A DNA stretch of 64,000 nucleotides from Brucella grignonensis (GCF_002252505.1 NZ_NNRL01000159.1:1-64000), one strand, 5' to 3'; positions 28,644 through 38,866 are shown, counted from the stretch's first letter. The notes: a model not told the origin generated them from the sequence alone. Made by a program: numbers and translations.

Positions 28644-28891
28644 TCATGCCCCCACGACGTTTCTGTTTCCATCACGTGAAAATCACCCTTCTGGTTCAAA
28701 CCCATCGGATATACCCCAGTCGAATACTACCACTGGCTTCACAATCTACAATAGCAATCTTAGGTTGTATTTGACGAATTTTGCCGACATGCTCTTGACC
28801 AAACGCAAACCGCTGTTCATGTGAAAGGCAACAATTTGAACGCGATGAATGGGCATTTTGCCTTGGAAGGTCGCGAATCTAGGCTGCTTTA

Positions 28892-31546
28892 ATGAACGTT
28901 GTCGTTGTCGAATCGCCTGCCAAGGCCAAAACCATCAACAAATATCTCGGCTCGAACTATAAGGTTCTGGCCTCGTTTGGTCATGTGCGAGATCTGCCAG
29001 CTAAGGATGGCTCCGTCCGTCCGGACGAAGATTTTGCCATGTCCTGGGAAGTGGACAGTAATTCCGCCAAGCGTCTGGCAGATATTGTCAAAGCGCTAAA
29101 GGACAGCGACGGACTGTTTCTGGCAACTGACCCTGATCGCGAAGGGGAAGCCATTTCGTGGCATGTGCTGGAAGTTCTCAACCAGAAAAAGGCGCTCAAG
29201 GGCAAAACGGTAAAGCGCGTTGCCTTCAACGCGATCACCAAGAAGGCCGTTCTTGACGCTATCGCCAATCCGCGTGACATCGACGAGCCTCTGGTTGACG
29301 CCTATCTGGCTCGCCGTGCTCTCGATTATCTGGTCGGTTTTACCCTGTCGCCAGTTCTGTGGCGCAAGTTGCCCGGCGCTCGTTCGGCTGGCCGCGTGCA
29401 GTCGGTAGCACTTCGTCTGGTCTGCGATCGCGAGTCCGAGATTGAGCGCTTCATCCGTGAAGAATACTGGAACATCGCCGCGCTTCTGAAAACGCCACGC
29501 AATGATAACTTCACGGCACGTCTCACAGCCGTTGACGGCAAGCGCCTTGGCAAGCTCGACATCAAGAATGAAGAACAGGCAAGCGCGATCCGAACCATGC
29601 TTGAAGGTGCAAGCTTCAAGGCGGTCTCGGTTGAAGCTAAGCCAACCAAGCGCAATCCGGGTCCTCCGTTCACGACCTCGACTTTGCAGCAGGCAGCGTC
29701 CGGTCAGCTCGGCTTTTCAGCATCCCGCACCATGCAGGTGGCGCAGCGCCTTTATGAAGGCGTGGATATTGGCGGCGAAACCACCGGTCTCATCACCTAT
29801 ATGCGTACTGACGGCGTGCAAATGGCTCCCGAAGCGATCACTGCTGCCCGCGACGCGATTGGTAAGAGCTTTGGTCCGAATTACGTGCCTGAAAAGCCGC
29901 GTTACTATTCCAGCAAGGCCAAGAACGCACAGGAAGCGCACGAAGCCATTCGCCCAACCGACTTTATGCGTCACCCGAAAGAAGTGCGCCGTTATCTCGA
30001 CGAAGATCAGGCGCGCCTTTACGAACTGATCTGGAAGCGCGCTATCGCAAGTCAGATGCAGGCAGCCGACATCGAACGCACGACAGCAGACATCGAAGCC
30101 CTGAACGGCTCGAAGTCGGCAATGCTGCGTGCCAACGGCTCGGTCACAAAATTCGACGGCTTCCTCGCAGCCTATATGGATCACCGCGAAGAAGAAGATG
30201 AGGACGAAGACAGCGCAAAGCTGCCTGAAATCCGCTCCGGTGAAACGATTGCACGTGAAAAGATCGATGCGACGCAGCACTCGACCGAGCCACCACCGCG
30301 CTATTCTGAAGCTTCTCTCATCAAGAAGATGGAAGAGCTCGGCATTGGTCGTCCTTCGACCTATGCTGCAACGCTCGCAACCCTTCGCGACCGCGAATAT
30401 ATCACCATCGACAAGCGCAAGCTTATGCCGGAACCGAAGGGCCGTCTGGTTATTTCGTTCCTCGAAAGCTTCTTCAAACGCTATGTTGAATATGATTTCA
30501 CAGCGGATCTCGAAGAAAAGCTCGATCTGATTTCCGATGGCAAGCTGTCATGGAAAGACGTGCTGCGCGACTTCTGGCGTGATTTCTCCGGTTCTGTCGA
30601 TGACATCAAGGAACTGCGTGTTACCAATGTTCTCGACGCGCTCAACGAAGAACTGGCAACGCTTGCCTTCCCGGATCGCGGTGATGGCAGTGATCCACGC
30701 ACCTGCCCGACTTGCGGAACCGGTCAGCTTTCGTTGAAGCTCGGCAAGTATGGCGCATTTGTCGGCTGCTCCAATTATCCGGAGTGCAAATTCACCCGTC
30801 AGCTCGGCGGTGAAGGCAATGGCGATGCAGCGGCTTCTGATGAGCCGAAGTCGCTCGGCAAAGATCCATTCACTGGCGAAGAGATCACAGCACGCACCGG
30901 ACGCTTCGGACCTTATATCCAGCGTGGTGAGGGTAAAGAAGCCAAACGCGCCAGCCTGCCGAAAGGTTGGTCGATCGATACACTTGATCATGAAAAGGCG
31001 ATGGCCCTTCTGTCATTGCCGCGCGATGTCGGGCAGCACCCCGAAACAGGCAAAATGATTTCAGCCGGCATTGGGCGCTATGGTCCTTATGTCAGCCATG
31101 ATGGCACTTTCGCAAACCTTGAAAACGCAGACGAAGTTTTCTCGGTCGGCCTCAACCGTGCGGTTGCCGTGCTGGCGGACAAACAGTCCAAGGGTGCGGG
31201 TCGTGGACGTTCCGCACCTGCAGCGCTTGCAACGCTTGGCGACCATCCTGATGGCGGCTCAATCACCGTCCGTGATGGCCGCTATGGTCCGTATGTCAAT
31301 TGGGGCAAGGTCAACGCTACACTGCCAAAGGGCAAAGATCCGGCAAGTGTAACACTTGAAGAAGCCTTGGTGCTCATTGCTGCCAAGGCCGGAAGCACCA
31401 AAACAAAAAAGGCTCCTGCACGCAAATCTGCCGCTAAGACCGCAGATGGCGAAAAGAAAGCCGCACCGAAAAAAGCTGCCGCCAAGAAGCCGGCTGCAAA
31501 GAAAAAAGCCCCTTCCAAAGCAAAGGCGAAGGCGGCAGAGGAGTAA
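28892..31546 (+). CDS. topA: DNA topoisomerase I (type IA)
   Basis: TopA relaxes negative supercoils by a transient 5'-phosphotyrosine break. The 884-residue protein begins with the TOPRIM domain (MNVVVVESPAKAKTINKYLG, ATDPDREGEAISWH). The active-site Tyr lies in LITYMRTDGVQM at about residue 303. Next come SARIGRPSTYA-type motifs (ELGIGRPSTYAATL), one Cys4 zinc ribbon (CPTCGTGQLSLKLGKYGAFV, GCSNYPECKF) and several C-terminal GRYGPYV repeats. It ends in a Lys/Ala-rich basic tail as in many alphaproteobacteria. The rnr gene follows after three bases, and rnr, DUF983 and NUDIX genes continue the operon. Confidence 0.94.
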   Translation: MNVVVVESPAKAKTINKYLGSNYKVLASFGHVRDLPAKDGSVRPDEDFAMSWEVDSNSAKRLADIVKALKDSDGLFLATDPDREGEAISWHVLEVLNQKKALKGKTVKRVAFNAITKKAVLDAIANPRDIDEPLVDAYLARRALDYLVGFTLSPVLWRKLPGARSAGRVQSVALRLVCDRESEIERFIREEYWNIAALLKTPRNDNFTARLTAVDGKRLGKLDIKNEEQASAIRTMLEGASFKAVSVEAKPTKRNPGPPFTTSTLQQAASGQLGFSASRTMQVAQRLYEGVDIGGETTGLITYMRTDGVQMAPEAITAARDAIGKSFGPNYVPEKPRYYSSKAKNAQEAHEAIRPTDFMRHPKEVRRYLDEDQARLYELIWKRAIASQMQAADIERTTADIEALNGSKSAMLRANGSVTKFDGFLAAYMDHREEEDEDEDSAKLPEIRSGETIAREKIDATQHSTEPPPRYSEASLIKKMEELGIGRPSTYAATLATLRDREYITIDKRKLMPEPKGRLVISFLESFFKRYVEYDFTADLEEKLDLISDGKLSWKDVLRDFWRDFSGSVDDIKELRVTNVLDALNEELATLAFPDRGDGSDPRTCPTCGTGQLSLKLGKYGAFVGCSNYPECKFTRQLGGEGNGDAAASDEPKSLGKDPFTGEEITARTGRFGPYIQRGEGKEAKRASLPKGWSIDTLDHEKAMALLSLPRDVGQHPETGKMISAGIGRYGPYVSHDGTFANLENADEVFSVGLNRAVAVLADKQSKGAGRGRSAPAALATLGDHPDGGSITVRDGRYGPYVNWGKVNATLPKGKDPASVTLEEALVLIAAKAGSTKTKKAPARKSAAKTADGEKKAAPKKAAAKKPAAKKKAPSKAKAKAAEE

Positions 31547-31549
31547 GAA

Positions 31550-33946
31550 TTGGCGCGTCGTTTCCCCAAACCCGATACCGGACGGTCCGCAAGGACCGAA
31601 CGGCGTGCTAACAAGGCAAAATCCGAGGCCGCTCAGTCCGGAAACCCGGTCTCTTATTTGCCGACGCGTGAAGAAGTCCTCAAATTCATTGAGGAAAATC
31701 CTGATCGCGCTGGCAAACGTGAGCTGGCCAAAGCCTTCAACATCAAGGGCGATGCGCGGGTCTATCTGAAAGACCTGTTGCGTGAACTCGCCGATGAAGG
31801 GCTGGTAGAAAAGCGTGCCCGCAGATTGTCACGCCCCGGTTCTCTGCCACCGATTACCACTTTGAACGTCACGGGACGCGACAATGATGGTGGTCTTGTG
31901 GCCCGCCCAACGGACTGGGACGAAGTGGAATACGGTCAGGCACCTGTAGTGCTGATCCGCCGTACGCGTCTCAATAAAGCCTCCGACGGTCCAACCGTTG
32001 GGGTCGGCGACCGTGTATTGGCCAAGATTTTCCGCAGCAAGGAAAATGATGGCCCTGAATATTCGGCGCGTGTCATCAAGGTAATCGACCACAGCAGCAA
32101 TGCAGTGCTCGGCGTGTTGCGCAAGTTGAGCAACGGCGAATGGCGGTTGGAGCCGGTTAACCGTAAGCAGCCGGAAGTGCAGCTGGACCCACAATCGCTG
32201 CAGGATGCTAAAAGCGGCGATCTGGTCGAGGTCGAGCTTACATCGTCACGCCGCTACGGCCTGCCAGCAGGCAAGGTGCGTCAGGTGGTCGGTTCCATAG
32301 ACAGTGAAAAAGCGCTGTCGATGATTGCGATCCATGAACATGAAATCCCGCATATTTTCCCGGATGATGTGATCCGCGAAGCGGAAAGCGCCAAGCCTGC
32401 AACATTGGACGGCAGGGAAGACTGGCGTCAGGTTCCACTCGTCACCATCGATCCGGCAGATGCCAAGGATCATGACGACGCAGTCTATGCAGAGCCCGAT
32501 ACAGACCCGGAGAATCCCGGCGGACATATTGTTATCGTCGCTATTGCCGACGTCGCAGCCTATGTGCGCCCTAACTCCGCACTCGACCGTGAAGCGCTGA
32601 AACGCGGCAATTCAGTCTACTTCCCCGACCGGGTTGTACCGATGCTGCCAGAGCGCATTTCCAACGATCTCTGCTCGTTGCGTGAATTGGAAGATCGCCC
32701 GGCACTTGCAGTGCGTATGGTGTTCGATGCCAACGGTCACAAGAAGTCGCACAAGTTCCACCGCATTCTGATGCGTTCGGCCGCAAAACTGGCCTATCCG
32801 CAGGCACAGGCGGCGATTGACGGTGCGACCGACGATAAGACCGCACCTATACTCGATACCATTCTCAAGCCGCTGTGGAACGCCTATGCAGCATTGAAGC
32901 GTGGTCGCGATGCCCGTGAACCGCTCGAGCTGGACCTTCCGGAAAAGAAAATCCTGCTGGCACCTGACGGCAAGGTCGATAAGGTCATCGTGCCGGAACG
33001 GCTTGACGCGCATAAGCTCATCGAAGAGTTCATGATTCAGGCCAATGTGGCGGCGGCTGAAGTGCTTGAAGCCCGTCGTCAGCCGCTGATCTTCCGTATT
33101 CACGATGCGCCTGCACTCGCAAAGCAGGAAAGCCTGCGTGAGTTTCTCCGCACGCTTGATATGAACCTCGCAAAGGGTGCGGAACTCAGACCGGGCCAGT
33201 TCAATCGTATTCTCGAAGCTGTTGAAGGCACAGATCATCAGGAACTGGTCAATCAGGTTGTGCTGCGCACACAAAGTCAGGCGATCTACAGCCCTGACAA
33301 TATCGGCCATTTTGGTTTGAATTTGCACAAATACGCGCATTTCACATCGCCAATTCGCCGTTATGCCGATCTGATCGTCCATCGCGCCCTGATCAAGGCT
33401 CTTGGACTGGGTAATGATGGGCTGACCACAATAGAAGAATCGCAACTCGACGAAACTGCCGCGTTGATTTCTTCAACGGAACGACGCGCGATGCTTGCCG
33501 AACGAGAAACGGTTGATCGCCTGATTGCGCACTTCCTCGCCGCCCATCTTGGTGACGATTATGAAGGCCGTGTTACAGGCGTTACCAGAGCCGGTCTTTT
33601 CGTGTCTCTTGCGACATATGGCGCAGACGGACTTGTGCCCATTTCAACTTTGGGTGATGAATACTATCTATATGACGAAGCGAACCATGCGATCGCCGGA
33701 GAAAGAAGCGGAAAAGGCTTCCGTCTGGGCGATACTGTCACGGTAAGGCTTGTTGAAGCGCTCCCCGTTGCGGGCGCGCTTCGTTTTGAGATGGTTTCAG
33801 AACCGCATTCTCTGCCGATGTCGACACGTTCGCATCATAAGGCAAGCAGGGGAATGCGCGGACGCAAAGGAAAGCCAGCAGGTTTTTCCGGCTCCCCCAG
33901 AACAGGGTCGAAGAAAGCAGGCCCTAAGAGAAAAGGTCGCAGATGA
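31550..33946 (+). CDS. rnr: ribonuclease R
   Basis: RNase R is a processive 3'-5' exoribonuclease that degrades structured RNA in mRNA decay and rRNA quality control. The 798-residue protein has an N-terminal winged-helix part (REEVLKFIEENPDRAGKREL) and cold-shock/OB domains. The RNB core begins TIDPADAKDHDDAVYAE (catalytic Asp cluster near residue 300) with the HYAHFTSPIRRYADL-type motif KYAHFTSPIRRYADLIVHR. An S1 domain (GRVTGVTRAGLFVSLATYGA) and a basic tail (GRKGKPAGF ... GPKRKGRR) end it. Translation starts at TTG (31550), decided by the GAGGAG site that overlaps the topA stop. Confidence 0.93.
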   Translation: MARRFPKPDTGRSARTERRANKAKSEAAQSGNPVSYLPTREEVLKFIEENPDRAGKRELAKAFNIKGDARVYLKDLLRELADEGLVEKRARRLSRPGSLPPITTLNVTGRDNDGGLVARPTDWDEVEYGQAPVVLIRRTRLNKASDGPTVGVGDRVLAKIFRSKENDGPEYSARVIKVIDHSSNAVLGVLRKLSNGEWRLEPVNRKQPEVQLDPQSLQDAKSGDLVEVELTSSRRYGLPAGKVRQVVGSIDSEKALSMIAIHEHEIPHIFPDDVIREAESAKPATLDGREDWRQVPLVTIDPADAKDHDDAVYAEPDTDPENPGGHIVIVAIADVAAYVRPNSALDREALKRGNSVYFPDRVVPMLPERISNDLCSLRELEDRPALAVRMVFDANGHKKSHKFHRILMRSAAKLAYPQAQAAIDGATDDKTAPILDTILKPLWNAYAALKRGRDAREPLELDLPEKKILLAPDGKVDKVIVPERLDAHKLIEEFMIQANVAAAEVLEARRQPLIFRIHDAPALAKQESLREFLRTLDMNLAKGAELRPGQFNRILEAVEGTDHQELVNQVVLRTQSQAIYSPDNIGHFGLNLHKYAHFTSPIRRYADLIVHRALIKALGLGNDGLTTIEESQLDETAALISSTERRAMLAERETVDRLIAHFLAAHLGDDYEGRVTGVTRAGLFVSLATYGADGLVPISTLGDEYYLYDEANHAIAGERSGKGFRLGDTVTVRLVEALPVAGALRFEMVSEPHSLPMSTRSHHKASRGMRGRKGKPAGFSGSPRTGSKKAGPKRKGRR

Positions 33947-34407
33947 GCACGTTAGAGGCCAATTCCACAAATAGTCATGTTCAGGTTTTCGGCGGTGAAA
34001 GCCGGAAAACCGCGCGTCCCAGCCGCCCTCTCGGCCAGGCTCTCTGGCGCGGCTTTAAATGCCGCTGCCCGCATTGTGGCGAGGGAAAACTGTTTCGCGC
34101 CTTCGTAAAGCCAGTGGATCATTGCTCTGTCTGTGGTGAAGATTATACGGAGCAGCGCGCTGATGATCTTCCGGCCTATCTGACAATCCTCATCGTCGGC
34201 CACATCGTGGTTGGCGCATTCATGGGCGTGGAAGCCACAACCAACCTGTCATTATGGGCTCATATGGCGATATGGGGTCCGATGATTGTGATCATGTCCC
34301 TGCTCTTGTTACAGCCTATCAAGGGCGCGACCATCGGCCTGCAATGGGCATTGTTCATGCACGGTTTCGGTGGACAGGGTGAAGGCGATTACGGCGACGT
34401 CACATAA
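33943..34407 (+). CDS. DUF983 family membrane protein
   Basis: A 154-residue protein. Two CxxC knuckles (CRCPHCGEGKLFRAF and CSVCGEDYTEQRADDLPAY) form a zinc-ribbon-like N-terminal part. Two membrane helices follow (LTILIVGHIVVGAFMGVEA and IWGPMIVIMSLLLLQPIKG). The combination is typical of DUF983, a family without assigned function that is common in alphaproteobacteria beside rnr. Its ATG overlaps the rnr stop by four bases (ATGA), so it is coupled to rnr. Confidence 0.88.
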   Translation: MSTLEANSTNSHVQVFGGESRKTARPSRPLGQALWRGFKCRCPHCGEGKLFRAFVKPVDHCSVCGEDYTEQRADDLPAYLTILIVGHIVVGAFMGVEATTNLSLWAHMAIWGPMIVIMSLLLLQPIKGATIGLQWALFMHGFGGQGEGDYGDVT

Positions 34408-34421
34408 CAGGCGGTTTTGCC

Positions 34422-35198
34422 GTGACCTCCCCTTCCAATCAGTCCTCAACTCAATCGGCGCTGCGTCCACACGATGCAGCGTCGTTGTTGTTGATTGACC
34501 GGACAGGCCCCACGCCACGTATTCTGATGGGTAAACGTCATTCCAGTCTGGTTTTCATGCCGGGCAAATTCGTCTTCCCTGGCGGACGGGCAGACGCAGT
34601 GGATGGCGCAATAGCGGCGGCAACAGAACTCAGTTCCAACGACACGCAAAAACTTATGACTGGCATGGGAACGCGTGCTTCACTACGCAGGGCTCGTGCG
34701 CTTGGACTTTGCGCTATCCGGGAAACTTTCGAGGAAACCGGACTGCGGATTGCGCGCACGTCCTTTGACAAGTCATCCGCTGATCATCTCTCTTCTGCCA
34801 AACGGCTGTCATCTACCGACATAATAATGCCTGATAACAAGGATTGGTGTGCATTCCTTGAACATGGTGCGTTGCCAGCACTTGGTGATCTACGCTATTT
34901 CGCTCGGGCGATAACGCCACCTGGCAACGTTCGTCGGTTTGATGCGCGTTTTTTTATCGTTTTTCGTGACAGCCTGCCGGAACTTGAAACAGCAAAACTT
35001 GTTCCAAGTGGGGAACTCGAAGATTTGGACTGGGTGGCTATTGATGAAGTTGATAAACTCGACGTCGCCCGTATTACTCAGGCCATTCTAAAGGAAGCGC
35101 GAATGCTGCTCACAGAAACCCGGCTCGACCTGCCTGCCACCTTGCCTGTGGCACAATACAGCAAGCGGCATGGCCGCTTTGTCCGTGAAGTGATCTGA
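34422..35198 (+). CDS. NUDIX hydrolase
   Basis: A 258-residue protein with a NUDIX fold. The Nudix box is split by a spacer: FPGGRADAVDG near residue 45, followed after about 40 residues by ALGLCAIRETFEETGLRI, carrying the catalytic REtxEE-x-G end. This elongated arrangement (as in CoA-pyrophosphatase/NUDT19-like enzymes) suggests hydrolysis of a nucleoside-diphosphate-X substrate, unspecified. Translation starts at a GTG (34422), 15 bases after the DUF983 stop, in the same operon. Confidence 0.83.
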   Translation: MTSPSNQSSTQSALRPHDAASLLLIDRTGPTPRILMGKRHSSLVFMPGKFVFPGGRADAVDGAIAAATELSSNDTQKLMTGMGTRASLRRARALGLCAIRETFEETGLRIARTSFDKSSADHLSSAKRLSSTDIIMPDNKDWCAFLEHGALPALGDLRYFARAITPPGNVRRFDARFFIVFRDSLPELETAKLVPSGELEDLDWVAIDEVDKLDVARITQAILKEARMLLTETRLDLPATLPVAQYSKRHGRFVREVI

Positions 35199-35202
35199 CC
35201 TT

Positions 35203-36414
35203 ATGAACAAAGAAATCCACCCCGCCGATCTTGCCTCCCGGGAACCGGAAGGCGGGCCGAATGAGGGCCAGATGCATTGGCGTTCGCTTGCTGCAGCAAT
35301 TGCCACGATCAGCGCCATGGGCGCTGCAATTGGCTTGGGCATACCCCTCCTGAGCGTACTTCTTGAAGCACGCGGTCACTCCGCAAGCCTGATCGGTGCC
35401 AATACAGCTGTCGCAGGACTTGCGTCAATCGTCGCCGCACCACTCGCAGCACCTATCGCTGCCAGGCTTGGCGTCGCACGCGCCATTGTTCTGATGCTGA
35501 TCATCGGCAGCGTCGCCTTCCTCGGCTTCCACTTCCTGCAGCCACTCTGGGCGTGGTTTGCACTGCGAATCGTACTGCATTTTGCACTGACCGTACTGTT
35601 CGTCTTGTCTGAATACTGGATCAATGCCTCGGCCCCACCCGAAAAACGCGGACTTGTGCTCGGTATCTATGCGACATCACTTTCGCTGGGTTTCGCCCTC
35701 GGACCGTGGCTGTTCTCAAAAATAGGCAGTGCAGGCGGCACACCATTCTATGTGGGCTTCGCAATTATACTGGTCGCCATTGTGCCGGTGCTGCTCGCCT
35801 GGCGCGACAGCCCGGATTTCGAGGAAGGCGACCATGTCCCGTTCCTGCCGTTCATCTTTGCCGTGCCAACAGCAACCATGGCGGTCTTCGTATTCGGTGC
35901 AGTTGAAACAGGCGGGTTCGCTCTCTTCCCGGTCTTTGGTGCACGAGTCGGATTTAATGAAGGGGATGCAGCACTCCTGTTGACAATGATCGGTCTTGGC
36001 AATGTGCTGATGCAGATCCCGCTCGGCATCATCAGCGACCGTATTTCGGACCGGCGCAAGCTGCTTCTGTTCTGTGCTGTGACAGGTCTCATTGGCATGA
36101 TCGCCCTGCCCTATCTCATGCAGAGCTGGTATCTGATGGCCGCTGTCCTGTTTTTATGGGGCGGTGTCGTGGCCGGACTTTACACGGTCGGCCTCGCGCA
36201 TCTTGGTTCAGAGCTGACCGGCCGTGAATTGGCTTCCGCCAACGCCGCCTTTATTTTCTGCTATGCAATCGGCATGCTCGCCGGACCTCAAGCGGTCGGT
36301 GTGGGCATGGATGCGATGGGGCCAAAGGGCTTTCCGCTCACTTTGGGCATCTTTTTTGCGGCTTTTGCACTCTTTGCTGCGATAAGGCTCATTCAGAAGA
36401 AGAAGCGGGGTTGA
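35203..36414 (+). CDS. MFS transporter
   Basis: A 403-residue inner-membrane transporter of the major facilitator superfamily with about twelve hydrophobic segments. Visible landmarks are the loop 2-3 region GLASIVAAPLAAPIAARLGVA and the loop 8-9 motif PLGIISDRISDRRKLLLFC (the DRxxRR MFS signature). It resembles YcaD-type proteins of unknown substrate. It starts five bases after the NUDIX stop and closes the topA-rnr operon. The N-terminal 25 residues are hydrophilic. Confidence 0.82.
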   Translation: MNKEIHPADLASREPEGGPNEGQMHWRSLAAAIATISAMGAAIGLGIPLLSVLLEARGHSASLIGANTAVAGLASIVAAPLAAPIAARLGVARAIVLMLIIGSVAFLGFHFLQPLWAWFALRIVLHFALTVLFVLSEYWINASAPPEKRGLVLGIYATSLSLGFALGPWLFSKIGSAGGTPFYVGFAIILVAIVPVLLAWRDSPDFEEGDHVPFLPFIFAVPTATMAVFVFGAVETGGFALFPVFGARVGFNEGDAALLLTMIGLGNVLMQIPLGIISDRISDRRKLLLFCAVTGLIGMIALPYLMQSWYLMAAVLFLWGGVVAGLYTVGLAHLGSELTGRELASANAAFIFCYAIGMLAGPQAVGVGMDAMGPKGFPLTLGIFFAAFALFAAIRLIQKKKRG

Positions 36415-36512
36415 CTTTTCGCCCTCAATCCGTAGTGTCGCGCCGAATTTCCGCTTCTAGCCAATTGGCGAGACTCGCAGCGGTTTAATCATGAAAGAGC
36501 AGGTATTTCGAT

Positions 36513-36680
36513 ATGGCCAAGGCTACGACCATCAAGATCAAGCTTTTGTCGACCGCTGACACCGGCTTCTTCTACGTAACGAAGAAGAACAGCCGCACGA
36601 TGACGGAAAAGATGACAAAGACAAAGTACGACCCGATTGCGCGCAAGCACGTCGACTTCAAGGAAACGAAGATCAAGTAA
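36513..36680 (+). CDS. rpmG: 50S ribosomal protein L33
   Basis: A 55-residue basic protein starting [20 protein letters not shown] and continuing [20 protein letters not shown]. It has the classic L33 signature ([14 protein letters not shown]) and lacks the CxxC zinc pairs, so it is the zinc-independent form. It binds the 50S subunit near the E site. An AGCAGG ribosome site precedes the ATG, and a strong terminator follows the stop. Confidence 0.95.
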   Translation: MAKATTIKIKLLSTADTGFFYVTKKNSRTMTEKMTKTKYDPIARKHVDFKETKIK

Positions 36681-36716
36681 TTTTCGTTTCCGCCGCCAGA
36701 CATCACTGGCAGGAAT

Positions 36717-36748
36717 CAAAAAGCCGTCTCTTACGAGACGGCTTTTTT
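36717..36748 (+). terminator. rho-independent terminator after rpmG
   Basis: AAAAAGCCGTCTC and GAGACGGCTTTTT pair around a TTAC loop, followed by T-rich sequence, 37 bases after the rpmG stop. Confidence 0.85.
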
Positions 36749-36758
36749 CGTTTGCACA

Positions 36759-36831
36759 CGGGATGCGCTTTAACATTTTTTGACGCGCATCTTGCCCGAA
36801 AACCGCTTCGCACTTTTCGGGATGCGCTCTA
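36759..36831. repeat. dispersed palindromic repeat, inverted copy
   Basis: Read on the minus strand this stretch gives GAGCGCATCCCGAAAAGTGC, then GAAGCGGTTTTCGGGCAAGA. It belongs to the same family as 10231-10297 and 17435-17501 but in opposite orientation. It lies between rpmG and pleD, just past the pleD stop. Confidence 0.7.
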
Positions 36832-38217
36832 AGCAGCAGACAGAACAATCCTGTTTCGGCCATTTTTCTTGGCTTCATATAGTGCGGCATCAGTTCTTGA
36901 AAAAAGCGCCTCGGCAGTGTCGCCGCCCATAAGGCGCAGCGATGCGATGCCGATACTGATCGTCATATTTATTGTGTGTTTGCCACCAGCCAGCACGAAA
37001 GGCTTTTCCGCAACGGCTTCACGAATGCGTTCGGCCACCGCAGCGGCCGCCGTTATATCGGTATCGGGCAGGACAATTGCGAATTCCTCGCCACCATAGC
37101 GGCACATTACGTCCATGCCGCGAATCTTCTTACGCAGCCGCACTGCGAATTCCCGCAACACATCATCGCCGCCGTCATGGCCATATTGGTCGTTCACACG
37201 CTTGAAATGGTCAAAGTCGATCATAACGACTGATAATGGCCGCTCACGCCCCGTAGCGCGCGAAAGCAGCACCGGCATGTGTGTATCAAGGTATCGACGG
37301 TTATGCAGCCCTGTGAGGCTGTCTGTCACCGCCATGGTGATTGAGCGGTGCAGGCTTTGACGCAAAAGATCGTTATAGCACTTGCGCTTGATCTGCGTAC
37401 GCAGCCGCGCATAAAGCTCAAGCTTCTCCAATGGTCGCATCACATAGTCATTTACGCCAAGCTCAAGGGCACGGACGACCAGCGAGCCTTCATCCTCGTT
37501 CACAATCAGGATGATCGGCACAAGCCTTGTGCGCTCGATTGTACGCATCTGCGAACAGAGCCGTAGCGGATCGTAATAGGTAAAATCGGCTGAAATGACG
37601 ATACTGTCGTAGTCACTCTCAATCGCCTTGATCAGCGCGCCATTGGCATCATGAGCAACATCGACAAAATAATCTTCACCCAGGATCATGCGAAGGCGAG
37701 CTGCAGCCAGTTCGTTCTCGTCAACAACGAGAATGCGTGCGGCATCCTCTCCGCCCCCAAAACGACCGGAGAGCTTGGTGACAAGCAGCGCTTCCACCTC
37801 CGTGTCGGCAACTGTTCCGGTGCGCTGGAACAATTCGTCGGAAACCATCTTGAGCCGGGCAAGGCTCTTGACGCGGGAAAGCAATTGAAGATCCTTGACC
37901 GGCTTCGACATGAAGTCATCGGCGCCTGCTTCAAGGCCCCTGATTTTGTCTTCCGCGCTATCCAGCATCGTCAAGATCACAACAGAAATATTGGTCGTGC
38001 GCGGATCATCTTTCAAGCGACGACAAACTTCAAAGCCATCGGTCCCTGGCAGCAAGACATCGAGAATGACCACATCAATCTGACCGCCGAGGCAAATTTC
38101 GATGGCTTCTGCGCCGTTGCAAGCGGTCACAACCTCGTAATACTCACGCAGGAGCAGAGCTTCCAGCAGCTTTACGTGCGATTCCGCATCGTCAACGACG
38201 AGGATTCTTGCCGTCAT
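36829..38217 (-). CDS. pleD: PleD-type response regulator diguanylate cyclase
   Basis: A 462-residue protein with two receiver domains followed by a GGDEF cyclase that makes cyclic di-GMP. REC1 has ILVVDDAESHVKLLEALL and the phospho-acceptor Asp in VVILDVLLPGTDG. REC2 (ARILVVDENELAAARL) lacks the acceptor Asp (VVISADFTYYDP) and probably serves dimerisation. The cyclase motif is MCRYGGEEFAIVLP, with an inhibitory RxxD site (RGMD) five residues upstream. In Caulobacter PleD drives the swarmer-to-stalked transition. It follows divK by 54 bases in the classic divK-pleD operon. Confidence 0.93.
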   Translation of the reverse strand: MTARILVVDDAESHVKLLEALLLREYYEVVTACNGAEAIEICLGGQIDVVILDVLLPGTDGFEVCRRLKDDPRTTNISVVILTMLDSAEDKIRGLEAGADDFMSKPVKDLQLLSRVKSLARLKMVSDELFQRTGTVADTEVEALLVTKLSGRFGGGEDAARILVVDENELAAARLRMILGEDYFVDVAHDANGALIKAIESDYDSIVISADFTYYDPLRLCSQMRTIERTRLVPIILIVNEDEGSLVVRALELGVNDYVMRPLEKLELYARLRTQIKRKCYNDLLRQSLHRSITMAVTDSLTGLHNRRYLDTHMPVLLSRATGRERPLSVVMIDFDHFKRVNDQYGHDGGDDVLREFAVRLRKKIRGMDVMCRYGGEEFAIVLPDTDITAAAAVAERIREAVAEKPFVLAGGKHTINMTISIGIASLRLMGGDTAEALFSRTDAALYEAKKNGRNRIVLSAA

Positions 38218-38271
38218 GATTGCCTAGCCCCCCAGATCCTCACGCCGTAAACTTTCCCGCCCTGAAAATGA

Positions 38272-38643
38272 TCAGGCGTCACCCAGATAAGATTTTATGG
38301 TCTCGATAAAACGCGGAACCGAAATCGGTTTGGATATATAGGCTTCACAGCCTCCCTGACGAATACGCTCCTCATCGCCTTTCATGGCAAAGGCCGTCAC
38401 TGCAATCACCGGTATGTGGCGCAATTCTTCATCATCCTTGAGCCATTTCGTCACTTCCAGCCCGGAAACTTCAGGAAGCTGAATATCCATCAAGATAAGA
38501 TCAGGGCGATGCTCGCGGGCAAGATCAAGCGCCTCAAGACCGCTTCGGGTCCTGATGGTTTCATATCCGCTGGCTTCGATAAGATCGCGAAACAACTTCA
38601 TATTGAGTTCGTTGTCCTCGACGATCATCACACTTTTGGTCAT
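38272..38643 (-). CDS. divK: cell-cycle response regulator DivK
   Basis: A single-domain 123-residue receiver. It begins [20 protein letters not shown], has the acceptor Asp in [13 protein letters not shown], a Thr-Ala switch in [13 protein letters not shown] and the Lys in YISKPISVP. DivK signals through DivL/CckA to control CtrA and is phosphorylated by polar kinases. It is the first gene of the divK-pleD operon. No clear TTAA-N7-TTAA CtrA box was seen directly upstream. Confidence 0.93.
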   Translation of the reverse strand: MTKSVMIVEDNELNMKLFRDLIEASGYETIRTRSGLEALDLAREHRPDLILMDIQLPEVSGLEVTKWLKDDEELRHIPVIAVTAFAMKGDEERIRQGGCEAYISKPISVPRFIETIKSYLGDA

Positions 38644-38866
38644 CGAATATTCCCTGGCCTTATTCTTTCCTGCCCCAAGACAGGTTTATCTGCCCATCAC
38701 ACCAATATGGATCCTATATAGTCTAAGCGCATTTCATTGACGAATGGCAAATATTCGCCAAATCTCACATTGTCGCGCAGCTATTGTAAGATATATCCCG
38801 GAAGAACAGGAATCGGCTTTTCCGGGACCTGAAATGTCAAAACAATGATTGAAAGCGGAGAAGCAG

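Noticed and set aside
32612-33445. 277-codon minus-strand frame within rnr
   Set aside because: Antisense to the RNB domain; composition matches a mirror frame, not a protein family.
38644-38790. CtrA box (TTAA-N7-TTAA) upstream of divK
   Set aside because: No such pair was found in the stretch before the divK start.
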